In this document: in pieces, positions 43,335 to 51,824 of the stretch
Numbering within the stretch: the stretch's first letter is position 1
Layout: each line of letters starts with the position of its first letter
Assembly (NCBI RefSeq): GCF_025961205.1
Contig: NZ_JAOQNH010000003.1
Coordinates: 764,501-828,500, forward strand
DNA: 64,000 nt
Reading direction: 5' to 3'
DNA from: Azospirillum fermentarium
GTDB taxonomy: Bacteria; Pseudomonadota; Alphaproteobacteria; Azospirillales; Azospirillaceae
Translations under genes and position numbers: made by a program
Notes under the pieces: model-generated
Databases searched by the model: none
What the model saw: the letters and a program-made list of their open reading frames with translations, nothing else
What the model was told of the DNA's origin: nothing

Positions 43335-43805
43335 ATGGACCGTTTCACCGTGTCATTGGACGAGGAACTGCTGGCGCAGTTCGACGACTACATCCGCCGC
43401 CGCGGCTACGGCAACCGGTCGGAGGCGGTGCGCGACCTGCTGCGCCGGACGCTGGAGGGCGAGCGGCTGGCGGACGAGGATGCGGGCGATTGCGTCGCCT
43501 GCCTCTCCTACGTCTTCAACCATCATGAACGGGAACTGGCCCGGCGGCTGACCGAGCACCAGCACGCGCACCACGACCTCACCGTGTCCACCATGCACGT
43601 GCATCTGGACCACGAGACGTGCATGGAGGTGGCGATCCTGCAGGGGCCGACGCCGGACATCCGCCGCTTCGCCGATTCCGTGATTTCCGAAACCGGCGTG
43701 CGGCACGGGGCGCTGAGCGCGGTGCCGGTGGACATGGCCGGGCACCACCATCACCCCGGCGGCCATCACCACCACCCCCACACCCACGTGCGGCCCAAGA
43801 CGTAA
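43335..43805 (+). CDS. nikR: Nickel-responsive regulator NikR
   Basis: 156 aa. The N-terminal ribbon-helix-helix (DRFTVSLDEELLAQFDDYIRR, GYGNRSEAVRDLLRRTL) binds DNA. The C-terminal ACT-like domain holds the square-planar nickel site: His77, His88, His90 and Cys96 in TMHVHLDHETCMEVAILQG, one residue offset from E. coli NikR. An unusual His-rich tail (about 137-152, HHHH...HHHH...HTH) could store or sense metal. Usually represses nickel uptake genes. A Co/Ni ECF transporter (cbiMNQO) lies 0.7 kb away on the other strand, but no GTATGA-N16-TCATAC operator was found near it. Confidence 0.93.
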   Translation: MDRFTVSLDEELLAQFDDYIRRRGYGNRSEAVRDLLRRTLEGERLADEDAGDCVACLSYVFNHHERELARRLTEHQHAHHDLTVSTMHVHLDHETCMEVAILQGPTPDIRRFADSVISETGVRHGALSAVPVDMAGHHHHPGGHHHHPHTHVRPKT

Positions 43806-43812
43806 CGGCGGC

Positions 43813-44415
43813 TCAGGCGGCGGCCTGCTCCGCTACCTCGTCCATGGTCAGGAGGGAAACCTCGGGCTCCGGCAGATCCACCCCCACCATATCCCCCATC
43901 ACATGGTCCTGCACCATCAACAGCCGCCCGCTGTCGGACAGCAGGACGTTGTAGGTGCGCCGCACGATGGTGGGCGAGAACACCGCCCGGTCGGTGAAGG
44001 CCACCGACAGCAGCGACGATCCCGGCCGCATCATCTCGTCGATGTAGGGCGAGGACAGGTCGCGGGTGTATTCGGGCAGATAATCCTCCGACGGGCGCCC
44101 GACGATGGACGCCTGATAGTGCTTCAGATACGTCGCCAGTCCGGGCGAGGTCATCAGGCAGACGCCGTTGGCGTCCAGCAGCGAGGCATAGCCGGGGTGG
44201 CTCATCACCAGCGCCCGCACCGCATAATCCAGCGGCAGATGGTCAAGCTCGCGGAACAGCCCGCGCAGACGGGTCTGCATCATGGGCAGCGGGTCTTGCT
44301 TCCCGCTTTCCCAGCGGGAGATGGTCGCCTGGTCCACGTTGAGCAGGCGTGCCAGTTCGATTTGGGTCAATCCCCGTTCCCGGCGGTAACGGCGGATCAG
44401 GTCGGGCCACACCAT
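43813..44415 (-). CDS. XRE-family regulator with PAS-like C-terminal domain
   Basis: 200 aa from ATG at 44415 (AGGGATC upstream). An in-frame start at 44508 would add 31 residues read from an AT-rich promoter-like stretch and is unlikely. The N-terminal Cro/CI helix-turn-helix is clear (LIRRYRRERGLTQIELARLL, VDQATISRWESGKQDP, about 6-45). The remainder (about 65-175: HPGYASLLDANGVCLMTSPG, IVGRPSEDYLPEYTRD) looks like a PAS-type sensor fold. It overlaps no neighbour and sits between nikR and cbiO, converging on nikR. Ligand and targets unknown. Metal or B12-related control is only suggested by position. Confidence 0.8.
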   Translation of the reverse strand: MVWPDLIRRYRRERGLTQIELARLLNVDQATISRWESGKQDPLPMMQTRLRGLFRELDHLPLDYAVRALVMSHPGYASLLDANGVCLMTSPGLATYLKHYQASIVGRPSEDYLPEYTRDLSSPYIDEMMRPGSSLLSVAFTDRAVFSPTIVRRTYNVLLSDSGRLLMVQDHVMGDMVGVDLPEPEVSLLTMDEVAEQAAA

Positions 44416-44532
44416 GAGATCGATCCCTGCAAAGTCGGTCGCGCGCCCATAGTAAAGCAGTCCAAAATTTAAGACATAATTTATACGACACGCGGCCAAA
44501 TGTTGCATTACCAGCGGTGGAAAACGAAACCT
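44416..44532 (-). promoter_or_regulatory. AT-rich upstream region of the XRE regulator
   Basis: 44440-44500 is markedly AT-rich (for example AAAATTTAAGACATAATTTA), unlike flanking DNA. It separates the regulator from cbiO. Likely holds the regulator's promoter. No clean -35/-10 pair is assigned. Confidence 0.4.
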
Positions 44533-45375
44533 TCAACCACCCGCCGCCGGTATCAACTCCAGAACCGTCCGGGCTTCCCGGTGGAACGGCACGCCCAAAG
44601 CGTGCAAACGGGCCGCCAGCGCCGGCACCGCCGGCAACGGCAACCCCGCCCGCGCCATCAGGGCGGCGTCCGACAGAACCGCCCGTGCATCGCCTTGCGC
44701 CAGGACGGTGCCGCCGGCGAACAGCGCGGCATCGTCGGCGAAGGCATAGGCCAGATCCACATCGTGGGTGGAAAACACCAGCGTCATGCCCGACGCCGAC
44801 AGATGCTCCAGCGTGGACAGCAGCGCCGTCTGACCGGCGTGGTCGAACCCGGCGGTGGGTTCGTCCAGCACCAGCACCGCCGGCTGCATGGCCAGGATGC
44901 CGGCGATGGCCACCCGCTTGCGCTGGCCGTGGGACAGCATGTGCGGCGGGCGATCCTCCAGCCCGGTCAACCCCATGCGCGCCACCACGTCGGCCACCCG
45001 CCGCGCCACCTCCGCCGCCCCAAGGCCGAGGTTGAGGGGGCCGAAGGAGATGTCCTCGGCCACCGTGGCGGCGAAAAGCTGGTCGTCGGCCTCCTGCAGC
45101 ACCAGCCCGACCCGGCGGCGCCACGCGGTCAGCCCGGCCCGCCCGGTGTCCCCCGGCACGCCGTCCACCAGCACCACACCCGCCCGCGGGCGCAGCGTGC
45201 CGTTGAGGTGCAGGAGAAGCGTCGTCTTCCCGGCCCCGTTGGCGCCCAGGATCGCCAGCCGCCGCCCGTGCCGGGCCGACAGCGACAGCCCGCGCAGCGC
45301 CGGCTCCCCGCTGCCGGGGTAGCGGTAGTCCAGCCCGCGGGCCTCCAGAATCACATCGTCCACGGAATCACCCAT
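44533..45375 (-). CDS. cbiO: Cobalt/nickel ECF transporter ATPase CbiO
   Basis: 280 aa from ATG at 45375. A GTG at 45354 that overlaps the cbiQ stop (GTGA) gives the family's usual short N-terminus (VILEARGLDYRYPG) and is an equally good start. Walker A GANGAGKTT; Q-loop VGLVLQEADDQLF, typical of CbiO; ABC signature LSHGQRKRVAIAG; Walker B VLVLDEPTAGFD; H-loop STHDVDLAYAF. It powers the CbiMNQ complex. Last gene of the cbiMNQO operon. Confidence 0.94.
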   Translation of the reverse strand: MGDSVDDVILEARGLDYRYPGSGEPALRGLSLSARHGRRLAILGANGAGKTTLLLHLNGTLRPRAGVVLVDGVPGDTGRAGLTAWRRRVGLVLQEADDQLFAATVAEDISFGPLNLGLGAAEVARRVADVVARMGLTGLEDRPPHMLSHGQRKRVAIAGILAMQPAVLVLDEPTAGFDHAGQTALLSTLEHLSASGMTLVFSTHDVDLAYAFADDAALFAGGTVLAQGDARAVLSDAALMARAGLPLPAVPALAARLHALGVPFHREARTVLELIPAAGG

Positions 45376-46103
45376 CCCCCGGCCAGGATCAGCGCCGGCA
45401 GCCCCAGCGCCAGCGCCCATTCACCCGCACCCGTGCGCCGGCCCGCCGCCAGCACCGGCAGCCCGCCGTCGTAGCAGCGCGCCGACAGCCCCACATCCAT
45501 CCGCCGCGCCGCGTTCATCGCCCGCCCCAGCAGCCCCGCCGCCAGCAGCGACAGCGAGCGCAGGTGCCGCCGCCAGCCGCCGGCATAGCCCAGCCGGAAC
45601 GCCTGCGCCCGCGACCCCGCGGTCACCGTGTCGCCCAGCAGAAACAGCAGGCGGTAGGTCAGCAGCGCCACGTCGGCCACCGCCGCCGGCAGCCCCAGCC
45701 CACGCAAAAGCCCGATCAGCCGGCTGGCCGGCGTGGTCAGGGTCAGCAGCGCCAGCGCCGCCACCGCCGCCAGCGACCGGCCCACCGGCACCAGCGCCGT
45801 TTCCACCCCGCCGGGCACCCAGCCCAGCGCCAGCCCGCCGCGCCAGTCCAGCGTCAGGGCCAGCGCCGGCAGGCTGGCCAGCAGAAACCCCGCCGGGGGC
45901 AGCAAGGCGGCGGCCAGGGCCGCGGGCGGCACGCGGGCCGACAGCAGCGCCAGCCCCACCGCCGCCGCGAACACCGCCGCCGGGGCCAGGGGCGGCGCCC
46001 CGGCCATGGCCGCCAGCATCAGCCCCAGGCTCAGCGCCAGCTTGCCGCCGGTGCCGCGGTCCTTCCACGCCGACAGATGGGCCGCCCGGTCAAGGGCGCG
46101 CAT
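45351..46103 (-). CDS. cbiQ: Cobalt/nickel ECF transporter transmembrane protein CbiQ
   Basis: 250 aa, overlapping cbiN by 14 bp. Several hydrophobic helices (LALSLGLMLAAMAGAPPLAP, VALLTYRLLFLLGDTVTAG, ALALGLPALILAGGWVIPW). The cytoplasmic coupling motif with ARRMDVGLSARCYDGGLPVL, related to the AxxARG/ARGY-type ATPase contact in EcfT proteins, is present. Acts as the EcfT scaffold linking the S-component (CbiM/N) to CbiO. Confidence 0.92.
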   Translation of the reverse strand: MRALDRAAHLSAWKDRGTGGKLALSLGLMLAAMAGAPPLAPAAVFAAAVGLALLSARVPPAALAAALLPPAGFLLASLPALALTLDWRGGLALGWVPGGVETALVPVGRSLAAVAALALLTLTTPASRLIGLLRGLGLPAAVADVALLTYRLLFLLGDTVTAGSRAQAFRLGYAGGWRRHLRSLSLLAAGLLGRAMNAARRMDVGLSARCYDGGLPVLAAGRRTGAGEWALALGLPALILAGGWVIPWTM

Positions 46104-46416
46104 CGCGCGCGCGCCGCTGCGTGCCCTGCCGTCCGGTGTCCCCGTCCCGCCGGCGGGACCGGCGGCCCATGTAATAGCCCAGCAGCCACGCCCCCACTGC
46201 GGCCTGCCCCGCGAACAGCAGGCTTTCGATTTCCTTGCTGGGGGGCTCCCACAGGGGTTCCCACCAGGGGGTGTAGCCGGGCCTCACCTCTTCGATCACG
46301 CCGGACGCCTTGTCGTCGGAGCCGCCGAAGCTGGGCTTCTCCTCCCACGGCATGACCAGCGGCAGCAGGACGATGGCCGCGGCCAGCCCCAGGACGATGC
46401 GGTTGTCACGCAACAT
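46090..46416 (-). CDS. cbiN: Small subunit CbiN of the cobalt/nickel transporter
   Basis: 108 aa from ATG at 46416 (AGAAGGA upstream), overlapping the cbiM stop. Two membrane helices (NRIVLGLAAAIVLLPLVMPW and SLLFAGQAAVGAWLLGYYMG) flank a periplasmic loop with FGGSDDKASGVIEEVRPGYTP and W..PLW..PSKEIESLLF, the CbiN hallmark. Assists metal insertion into CbiM. The Arg-rich tail overlaps cbiQ. Confidence 0.9.
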   Translation of the reverse strand: MLRDNRIVLGLAAAIVLLPLVMPWEEKPSFGGSDDKASGVIEEVRPGYTPWWEPLWEPPSKEIESLLFAGQAAVGAWLLGYYMGRRSRRRDGDTGRQGTQRRARDARP

Positions 46417-47095
46417 GGCCGGAATCCTTCTCTTCACCGCGCATTTCCGCCAGCAGGCGCAGGTCGTCGGCGCTGTTGCGCGACAGCCAGTTGACCACCG
46501 CCACCGTCAGCAGCCCTTCCACCACCGCCAGCGGCATCTGCGTCACCGCAAAGATCGACAGGAATTTCACCGACGCCCCCGTGAAGCCGGTGGCCGGATC
46601 GGGGAAGGCCAGCCCAAGCTGCAGCGCCGTGGTGACATAGGTGGCGAGGTCGCCCAGGAACGCCGCCAGGAACACCCGCACCGGCACCGACAGCCCCACG
46701 GCCCCGCCGCCGCGCACCATGGCCCACGCCACCCACGGGCCGACGATGCCCATGGAAAACACGTTGGCCCCCAGCGTGGTCAAGCCCCCGTGGGCCAGCA
46801 GCAGCGCCTGGAACAGCAGCACGATGGTGGCCATCAGCGTCATCACCGACGGGCCGAACAGCGCCGCCCCCAGCCCGGTGCCGGTGGGATGCGAGCAGCT
46901 TCCCGTCACGCTGGGCAGCTTCAGCGCCGACAAGAGGAAGGCGAAGGCGCCCGACGCCCCCAAGAGCAGCCGGGCCTCGGGCTTTTCCCGCACGATGCGG
47001 CGCAGGCGCACCGCGCCCACAATGACGAAGGGTGCCGACGCCGCCGCCCACCCGGCGGCGTGGAGAGGAGGCAGAAAGCCTTCCATGATATGCAT
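46406..47095 (-). CDS. cbiM: Cobalt/nickel transporter substrate-binding component CbiM
   Basis: 229 aa from ATG at 47095 (GGGAG about ten bases upstream), giving the essential MHI(M)EGFLPP N-terminus whose Met-His participates in the square-planar metal site. The frame is open upstream but that sequence is leader RNA. The second metal ligand region and family signature SCSHPTGTGLGAALFGPSV are seen, with seven hydrophobic helices in all. Preceded by a cobalamin riboswitch, so expression falls when B12 is sufficient. That argues for cobalt as the main substrate. Confidence 0.95.
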   Translation of the reverse strand: MHIMEGFLPPLHAAGWAAASAPFVIVGAVRLRRIVREKPEARLLLGASGAFAFLLSALKLPSVTGSCSHPTGTGLGAALFGPSVMTLMATIVLLFQALLLAHGGLTTLGANVFSMGIVGPWVAWAMVRGGGAVGLSVPVRVFLAAFLGDLATYVTTALQLGLAFPDPATGFTGASVKFLSIFAVTQMPLAVVEGLLTVAVVNWLSRNSADDLRLLAEMRGEEKDSGHVA

Positions 47096-47235
47096 GAACC
47101 AGACACTCCCAGTTGATCCGGGAGGCCAGGGGAACGATGGAGGGGAAAGCCGGCAGACCCGCGTCCGGTCCTCTGGGCGCGGGGCCGTCCTGATTCCACG
47201 CCACCGGGACACCCCGCCCGGAGGAACGACACGAG

Positions 47236-47416
47236 ACAGCGGACGCCGGCAGGTCTCCTGGCTTGCGGGTCGCCGCCACCGCGCCGGCCTTCCCGGCCGT
47301 CACCGGCCAGTGGCACATCAGGGGCGCGGCGGCTCACCGCCTACAGTTGCGGGGGCAGCCATGGCTTGCGCGAGCCCCAAGGGGCCTGCGGCACCATGTT
47401 CCCTTTTCATCGCCGG
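47236..47416 (-). promoter_or_regulatory. Cobalamin (B12) riboswitch controlling cbiMNQO
   Basis: Reading the minus strand the conserved aptamer pieces appear in order: AAAAGGGAACATGGTGCC, then the B12 box GCTGCCCCCGCAACTGTAGG with CGGTGAG, then GCCACTGG, GGCCGGGAAGGCC, and AAGCCAGGAGACCTGCC. It ends about 140 bp before the cbiM ATG. This RNA senses adenosylcobalamin and normally turns the downstream cobalt uptake genes off. The expression platform in 47096-47235 was not resolved. Confidence 0.93.
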
Positions 47417-47457
47417 CCCCCGCGGACGGGAGCCGGAGAACCGGCATCACGCCCGCG

Positions 47458-47487
47458 ACGGTACGGGGCGGGGGCGGATGTTGTCAA
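47458..47487 (-). promoter_or_regulatory. Possible sigma-70 promoter of the riboswitch-cbiMNQO unit
   Basis: On the minus strand a perfect TTGACA (47487-47482) is followed 18 bp later by TACCGT, a weak -10, just upstream of the riboswitch. The -35 is convincing and the -10 is not. Confidence 0.35.
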
Positions 47488-47508
47488 GGAAGGCGTACAA
47501 CCCTTCGG

Positions 47509-49356
47509 CTAACGCCCCAGCTTCGCCGTCTTGGCCGGGTCGATCCACCAGGTGTCGGGGAACAGGGTGCTGCGGAACTCCTGGTCATACTTGCGGGGCG
47601 TCGCGGGGATGCCGAAACGGTCCCACGCCGCCACCCAGCTTTCCGGGTTGTACCAGTGGGGCACCATGTAGAAGCTCCACAGCAGCACGCGGTCCAGCGC
47701 GCGGGTGGCGGTCTTCAGCGTGGCCTCGTCCCTGGCGGCGATGACCTTTTCCACCAGCGCATCCACGATGGGGTCGCGCACGCCGGGGTAGTTGAACGAT
47801 CCCCGCTCCCCCGCCGTGGCCGAGCCGAAGAAGGCCCGCAGTTCGGTGGCCGGCGGGCTGGCGAAGCTGAAGTTGGTGACGATGACGTCGAAGTCGAAAT
47901 CGTCCGACCGCGCCTCGTACTGGGCGGAATCGACGCTGCGCAGGCTGGCGTCCACCCCGGCCCGGCGCAGGGTTTCCACATAGGGCTGGATGATGCGGGA
48001 CAGGCCGCCGCCCGCCACCTCCAGGACTTCCACCGTCAGCGGCTGGCCGGCGGCGTTGGCCAGACGCCCGTTCTTCGGCTCCCACCCCGCCTCTTTCAGC
48101 AGGCGCAGCGCCTCGCGGGTTTCGGCGCGGTTGTTGCCGGCGGGGTCGCCCGCGGGGGGTTGGAACGGCTGGGTGAACAGCCGCGGCGGCAGACGGTCCC
48201 GGTACGGTTCCAGCAGCGCCAGTTCGTCCGGCCCCGGCACCCCGCTGGCGCCATAGTCGGAATTGGGGAAGTTGGACAGGGTGCGGTGGTACTGCCCGTA
48301 CAACAGCGTCTTCTGCGTCCAGGCGAAATTGAACAGCATCCCCAGCGCCTCGCGCACGCGGGGGTCGGCGAACTGGGGCCGGCGGGTGTTGAAACGGAAC
48401 GCCTGCGCCCCCAGCGGCAGCGCCGAGGGGATCACCCGCTTGACCACCCGCCCGTCGGCCACGGCGGGAAAATCATAGCCGGTGGTCCAGCGCTGCGCCC
48501 GGTTTTCCACGCGGATGTCGTAGCCGCCGGCCTTGAACGCCTCGAACATCACGTCGTCGTCGCGGTAGAAATCCTGTTTGATGGTGCCGAAATTGTACAG
48601 GCCGCGGTTGACCGGCAAATCGCGGCCCCAGTAATCGGCCACCCGCTCATAGGTCAGCGCCCGCCCCGGATTGACCGCCACCGTGCGGTAGGGGCCGGAG
48701 CCAAGCGGCGCCTCCAGCACCGTCTTACCGATGTCGCGCCCGTTGGCGGTCCACCAATGCCGGGCCTCCGGCGCCATGACGGTGGCAAAGTCGATGACCG
48801 GCTTGATCTCCCCCCGGCTGGACAGGGTGATGCGCACGCGGCGGTCGTCCAGCGCCTCCACCGCCGTCACCTTGGCCAGGGCCGATTTGATGATGGGGCT
48901 TCCGTGGGCCTGGATGGCGTCCCAGGTGAAGGTCACGTCGGCGGCGGTGACCGGCACCCCGTCGTGCCAGCGGGCGCGGGCGTCGATGGTGAACACCGCC
49001 TCGCTGCGGTCGTCGGCCACCTGCACGCTTTCGGCCAGCCGGGCATAGGCGGCGTCAAGCTCCCACCCCGACCCCACCATCAGCGGATCGTGGGTCAGCC
49101 CGACCAGCCGCGGCAGCACGCCGCGCACCGGGATCGGGTTCAGCGTGTCGAAGGTGGGGGGGAAATTGGACGCCACCGTGACGGTGCCGCCCTTGGGCGC
49201 GTCGGGGTTGACGTGGGGAAAATGGGTGAAGCCCGTCTGGAACATCGGCTCGCCGAACTGGCGCAGCGCCGTGACCGGCGGCTCCAGCGTGGCCGCGGCG
49301 GCCGCTCCCGCCCACAGCAGCAGGGCGGCGGCGGGAAGGAGGCGGCGGGCCGTCAT
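47509..49356 (-). CDS. Extracellular solute-binding protein, family 5 (YejA-like paralogue 1)
   Basis: 615 aa from ATG at 49356, which overlaps the previous stop (ATGA). Signal peptide 1-22 (MTARRLLPAAALLLWAGAAA). Typical family features: FPHVNPDAPKGGTVTVASNF, LGSGPYRTVAVNPGRALTYER, RVREALGMLFNFAWTQKTLL and WWIDPAKTAKLGR at the end. It resembles the YejA/peptide-binding group and shares the same layout as the second copy at 56681-58534. It is separated from yejBEF by 3.5 kb and coupled to an uncharacterised 177-aa gene, so it may give the transporter a second substrate range. Confidence 0.9.
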   Translation of the reverse strand: MTARRLLPAAALLLWAGAAAAATLEPPVTALRQFGEPMFQTGFTHFPHVNPDAPKGGTVTVASNFPPTFDTLNPIPVRGVLPRLVGLTHDPLMVGSGWELDAAYARLAESVQVADDRSEAVFTIDARARWHDGVPVTAADVTFTWDAIQAHGSPIIKSALAKVTAVEALDDRRVRITLSSRGEIKPVIDFATVMAPEARHWWTANGRDIGKTVLEAPLGSGPYRTVAVNPGRALTYERVADYWGRDLPVNRGLYNFGTIKQDFYRDDDVMFEAFKAGGYDIRVENRAQRWTTGYDFPAVADGRVVKRVIPSALPLGAQAFRFNTRRPQFADPRVREALGMLFNFAWTQKTLLYGQYHRTLSNFPNSDYGASGVPGPDELALLEPYRDRLPPRLFTQPFQPPAGDPAGNNRAETREALRLLKEAGWEPKNGRLANAAGQPLTVEVLEVAGGGLSRIIQPYVETLRRAGVDASLRSVDSAQYEARSDDFDFDVIVTNFSFASPPATELRAFFGSATAGERGSFNYPGVRDPIVDALVEKVIAARDEATLKTATRALDRVLLWSFYMVPHWYNPESWVAAWDRFGIPATPRKYDQEFRSTLFPDTWWIDPAKTAKLGR

Positions 49357-49886
49357 GCTCCGGCCCCCTCGACCCGCTGGCGGCGGTTTTCCAGCAGGTG
49401 GGCATCGACCATGCGCAGCAGGGAATCCAGCCGCTTGTCGTTGCGCATGATGCGGCGCACCGTCTTGCCGTTGCGGGGATCGGCCAGCATCCACGCCTCC
49501 GCCGCCTCGTAATGCTCGGGGTGGATGGACAGGATGTAGAGCGCCGCCTGTTCGGCGGACGTGATCGCCGGCTCGTTCAGCGTCTCCAGCACGGCGGCGA
49601 TGTACATGGGCAGCAGCTCGGCGAATTCGACCCTTTCATTGTCCTGGTCGTCGTCGGGCACCGGGTCGCGGCCCATGTCCTCAATCATCTCCCGCCGCTG
49701 TTCCGGCGTCAGCTCGAAAAAGGCGCCCAGCCCCATCATCAGGTCGCACAGGGTCTTCTTGCGGACCATCCAGTTGCCGCCCGCCGCCACCTGGGCGGCC
49801 AGACCGCCCAGGAACTCCTTCAGCGGGTCGGGGGCGGTGTCGTAAACGGAACGGGCCAGCGGGGCGATGGGGGCGGAGGTTGGCAT
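49353..49886 (-). CDS. Conserved hypothetical soluble protein coupled to the YejA-like gene
   Basis: 177 aa from ATG at 49886 (AAGAAGG upstream). A TTG eight codons earlier is the alternative. Mostly helical and acidic: LKEFLGGLAAQVAAGGNWMV, ELTPEQRREMIEDMGRDPVP, then a HEAT-like AALYILSIHPEHYEAAEAWM. No signal peptide or membrane span. I do not recognise the family. ATGA overlap with the binding-protein gene indicates an operon. Confidence 0.6.
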   Translation of the reverse strand: MPTSAPIAPLARSVYDTAPDPLKEFLGGLAAQVAAGGNWMVRKKTLCDLMMGLGAFFELTPEQRREMIEDMGRDPVPDDDQDNERVEFAELLPMYIAAVLETLNEPAITSAEQAALYILSIHPEHYEAAEAWMLADPRNGKTVRRIMRNDKRLDSLLRMVDAHLLENRRQRVEGAGA

Positions 49887-49919
49887 GGGCGTGGGCGCCT
49901 TCTTCGTCAAAGGGCGGGA

Positions 49920-50717
49920 TCAGGCGGCGGGAAGATCGCCGGCCAGTGCGGCGATGGTATCCTGATGGGTGCGGGCGTCGCCGGCGGCGATGACCTGCCC
50001 GGTGGACGCGGCACTCAGCGGCAGCCCCTGCCAGTCGGTCATGAAGCCGCCGGCCCCGGTCACCACCGGCACCAGGGCCGCAAAATCATAGAGCTTCAGC
50101 CCCGCTTCCACCACCAGATCGCAGTGCCCCGCCGCCAGCAGCCCATAGGTGTAGCAGTCGCCGCCGTACACCGTGACCTTGGCCGCCGTCTGCACCCGGC
50201 GGAAGGCCGGCAGATCCTCGCCGGGGAACAGGTCGGGCGACGTGGTGCCCAACAGCGCCCCCGCCAGCCCCCGCGCGCACGGGCGCACACGGGCCGGCTG
50301 GCCGTTGAAGGTGGTGGGGTGGCCGGCGGCCCCCACCCAGCGGTCGCCGATGATGGGCTGGTCGATCACCCCCAGCACCGGCGCCCCGTGGCGCAGCAGC
50401 GCCACCAGCGTGCCGAAGATGGGCCGCCCGCTGATGAAGGATTTGGTGCCGTCGATGGGGTCGATCACCCAGACGTATTCGGCATCGAGATTGGTGGTGC
50501 CGAATTCTTCGCCATAGATGCCGTCGCCGGGACGTTCGGTGGCGAGGATGGCGCGGATGGCCTGTTCCGCCTCGCGGTCGGCGATGGTGACGGGGGAGTG
50601 GTCGGCCTTGTCGTCCACCGCCACGGGCGTGCGGAAATAGCGGCGGATCACCGGCCCGCTGGCGTCCACCAGACGCCGGGCGAGGTCGATGAAGGCGGTG
50701 GGGCACGGTTCGGTCAT
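49920..50717 (-). CDS. hisN: Inositol-monophosphatase-family phosphatase, probable histidinol-phosphatase
   Basis: 265 aa from ATG at 50717 (MTEPCPTAFIDLARRLVDAS). An ATG at 50759 would add 14 residues. Metal-binding signatures of the IMPase superfamily: GIYGEEFG, WVIDPIDGTKSFISGRPIFG and the C-terminal VYGGDCYTYGLLAAGHCDLV, followed by EAGLKLYDFAALVPVVTGAG. The GDCYxYG..A.G..D box is typical of HisN-type histidinol-phosphatases, which complete the penultimate step of histidine synthesis. No other his gene is adjacent, so a general phosphomonoesterase is possible. Divergent from nudC. Confidence 0.8.
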   Translation of the reverse strand: MTEPCPTAFIDLARRLVDASGPVIRRYFRTPVAVDDKADHSPVTIADREAEQAIRAILATERPGDGIYGEEFGTTNLDAEYVWVIDPIDGTKSFISGRPIFGTLVALLRHGAPVLGVIDQPIIGDRWVGAAGHPTTFNGQPARVRPCARGLAGALLGTTSPDLFPGEDLPAFRRVQTAAKVTVYGGDCYTYGLLAAGHCDLVVEAGLKLYDFAALVPVVTGAGGFMTDWQGLPLSAASTGQVIAAGDARTHQDTIAALAGDLPAA

Positions 50718-50855
50718 CACGGCGGGTTCCCGGCTGTCGTCGGTCAAAGGCTCCCGCATCCTAAACGCCCGCCCGCCATGCGCAATGAAGAGTTTGCCGC
50801 AACCCCCGCCCTATGGCACCAAGGATGGCCGACGGCCCCCAAGGGATAGCCAACC

Positions 50856-51812
50856 ATGATCCCCGATCCTCATCCCCACCGCCCCAACGTCTATGCCGCT
50901 GCCCCGCTGGACCGCGCCGCCCACCGACGCAAGGATCCGGGGTGGCTGGAAGCCGCCCTGGCCGATTCCGCCGCCCGGATTCTGCCCCTGTGGCGCGGCC
51001 AGAACCTCGTGACCGGCGGGACGGAGTCGCCCCGCGCCGCCTTCCTGCCCGGCGCCGTGGCGCAATCCTTGGCCGCCGCGGGCGTGCCGCCGGTCTTCCT
51101 CGGCCTGTACCGGGACGCGCCGCTGTTCGCGCTGGACCTGAGCCCGGAGGCCGATCCCCTGGCCCTGCCGGAACTGGCGGGGACGGAGGCCGCCTTCTTC
51201 GACCTGCGGGTCACCGGGCCGCTGATGGAGGGGGGCGAGGCGGCGGTGTGCGCGGGTGCCCGCGGGCTGACGTGGTGGAACGCCCGGCACCGCTTCTGCG
51301 GCGTCTGCGGCGCGCCCGCGGAATCGGCGGAGGGCGGGCACGTGCGGGTCTGCAGCAATGCGGATTGTGCAACGCACCATTTTCCGCGGACCGATCCCGC
51401 CGTCATCATGTTGGTGCATGACGGGGCCGGGCGCTGCGTGCTGAGCCGGCAGGAGAAGTGGCCGCCGGCCATGCATTCGGTGCTGGCCGGGTTCGTCGAG
51501 CCGGGCGAAAGCCTGGAGGACGCCGTGGCGCGCGAAGTGTTCGAGGAGGTGGGGCTGCGGGTCGCCGACGTACGCTACCGCTCGTCGCAGCCGTGGCCGT
51601 TCCCGGCGTCGCTGATGCTGGGCTTCACGGCGCGGGCGGTGGACACCGCCATCACCGTGGACGGCAGCGAGCTGGAAAGCGCCATCTGGGTATCGCGGGA
51701 GGAGATCCGCGCCATGCCCGCCGTGCCGCCGCCCGACGCGCCGTTCCGTCTGGCCCGCCCCGATTCCATCGCCCACCGGCTGATTGCGGAGTGGGCCGCC
51801 GGAAACGACTGA
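50856..51812 (+). CDS. nudC: NAD(H) pyrophosphatase / RNA NAD-decapping hydrolase NudC
   Basis: 318 aa. Zinc ribbon with Cys148, Cys151, Cys166, Cys171 (RFCGVCGAP ... RVCSNADCATHHFPR). Nudix box at 212-234 (GFVEPGESLEDAVAREVFEE) matches GX5EX7REUXEEXGU. The diagnostic SQPWPFP at 244-250 follows. NudC hydrolyses NADH and removes NAD caps from RNA. The N-terminal domain is present and of normal length. 12 bp before the next plus-strand gene. Confidence 0.95.
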   Translation: MIPDPHPHRPNVYAAAPLDRAAHRRKDPGWLEAALADSAARILPLWRGQNLVTGGTESPRAAFLPGAVAQSLAAAGVPPVFLGLYRDAPLFALDLSPEADPLALPELAGTEAAFFDLRVTGPLMEGGEAAVCAGARGLTWWNARHRFCGVCGAPAESAEGGHVRVCSNADCATHHFPRTDPAVIMLVHDGAGRCVLSRQEKWPPAMHSVLAGFVEPGESLEDAVAREVFEEVGLRVADVRYRSSQPWPFPASLMLGFTARAVDTAITVDGSELESAIWVSREEIRAMPAVPPPDAPFRLARPDSIAHRLIAEWAAGND

Positions 51813-51824
51813 GGAGAGCGCCTG

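Noticed and set aside
43416..44532. NikR operator (GTATGA-N16-TCATAC) near nikR, cbiO or the XRE gene
   Set aside because: Searched by eye in the gaps; only half-site-like pieces elsewhere (29666-29684), with wrong spacing.
47096..47235. Upstream in-frame extension of cbiM through the leader
   Set aside because: It would abolish the N-terminal Met-His metal ligand and is read from riboswitch expression-platform RNA.
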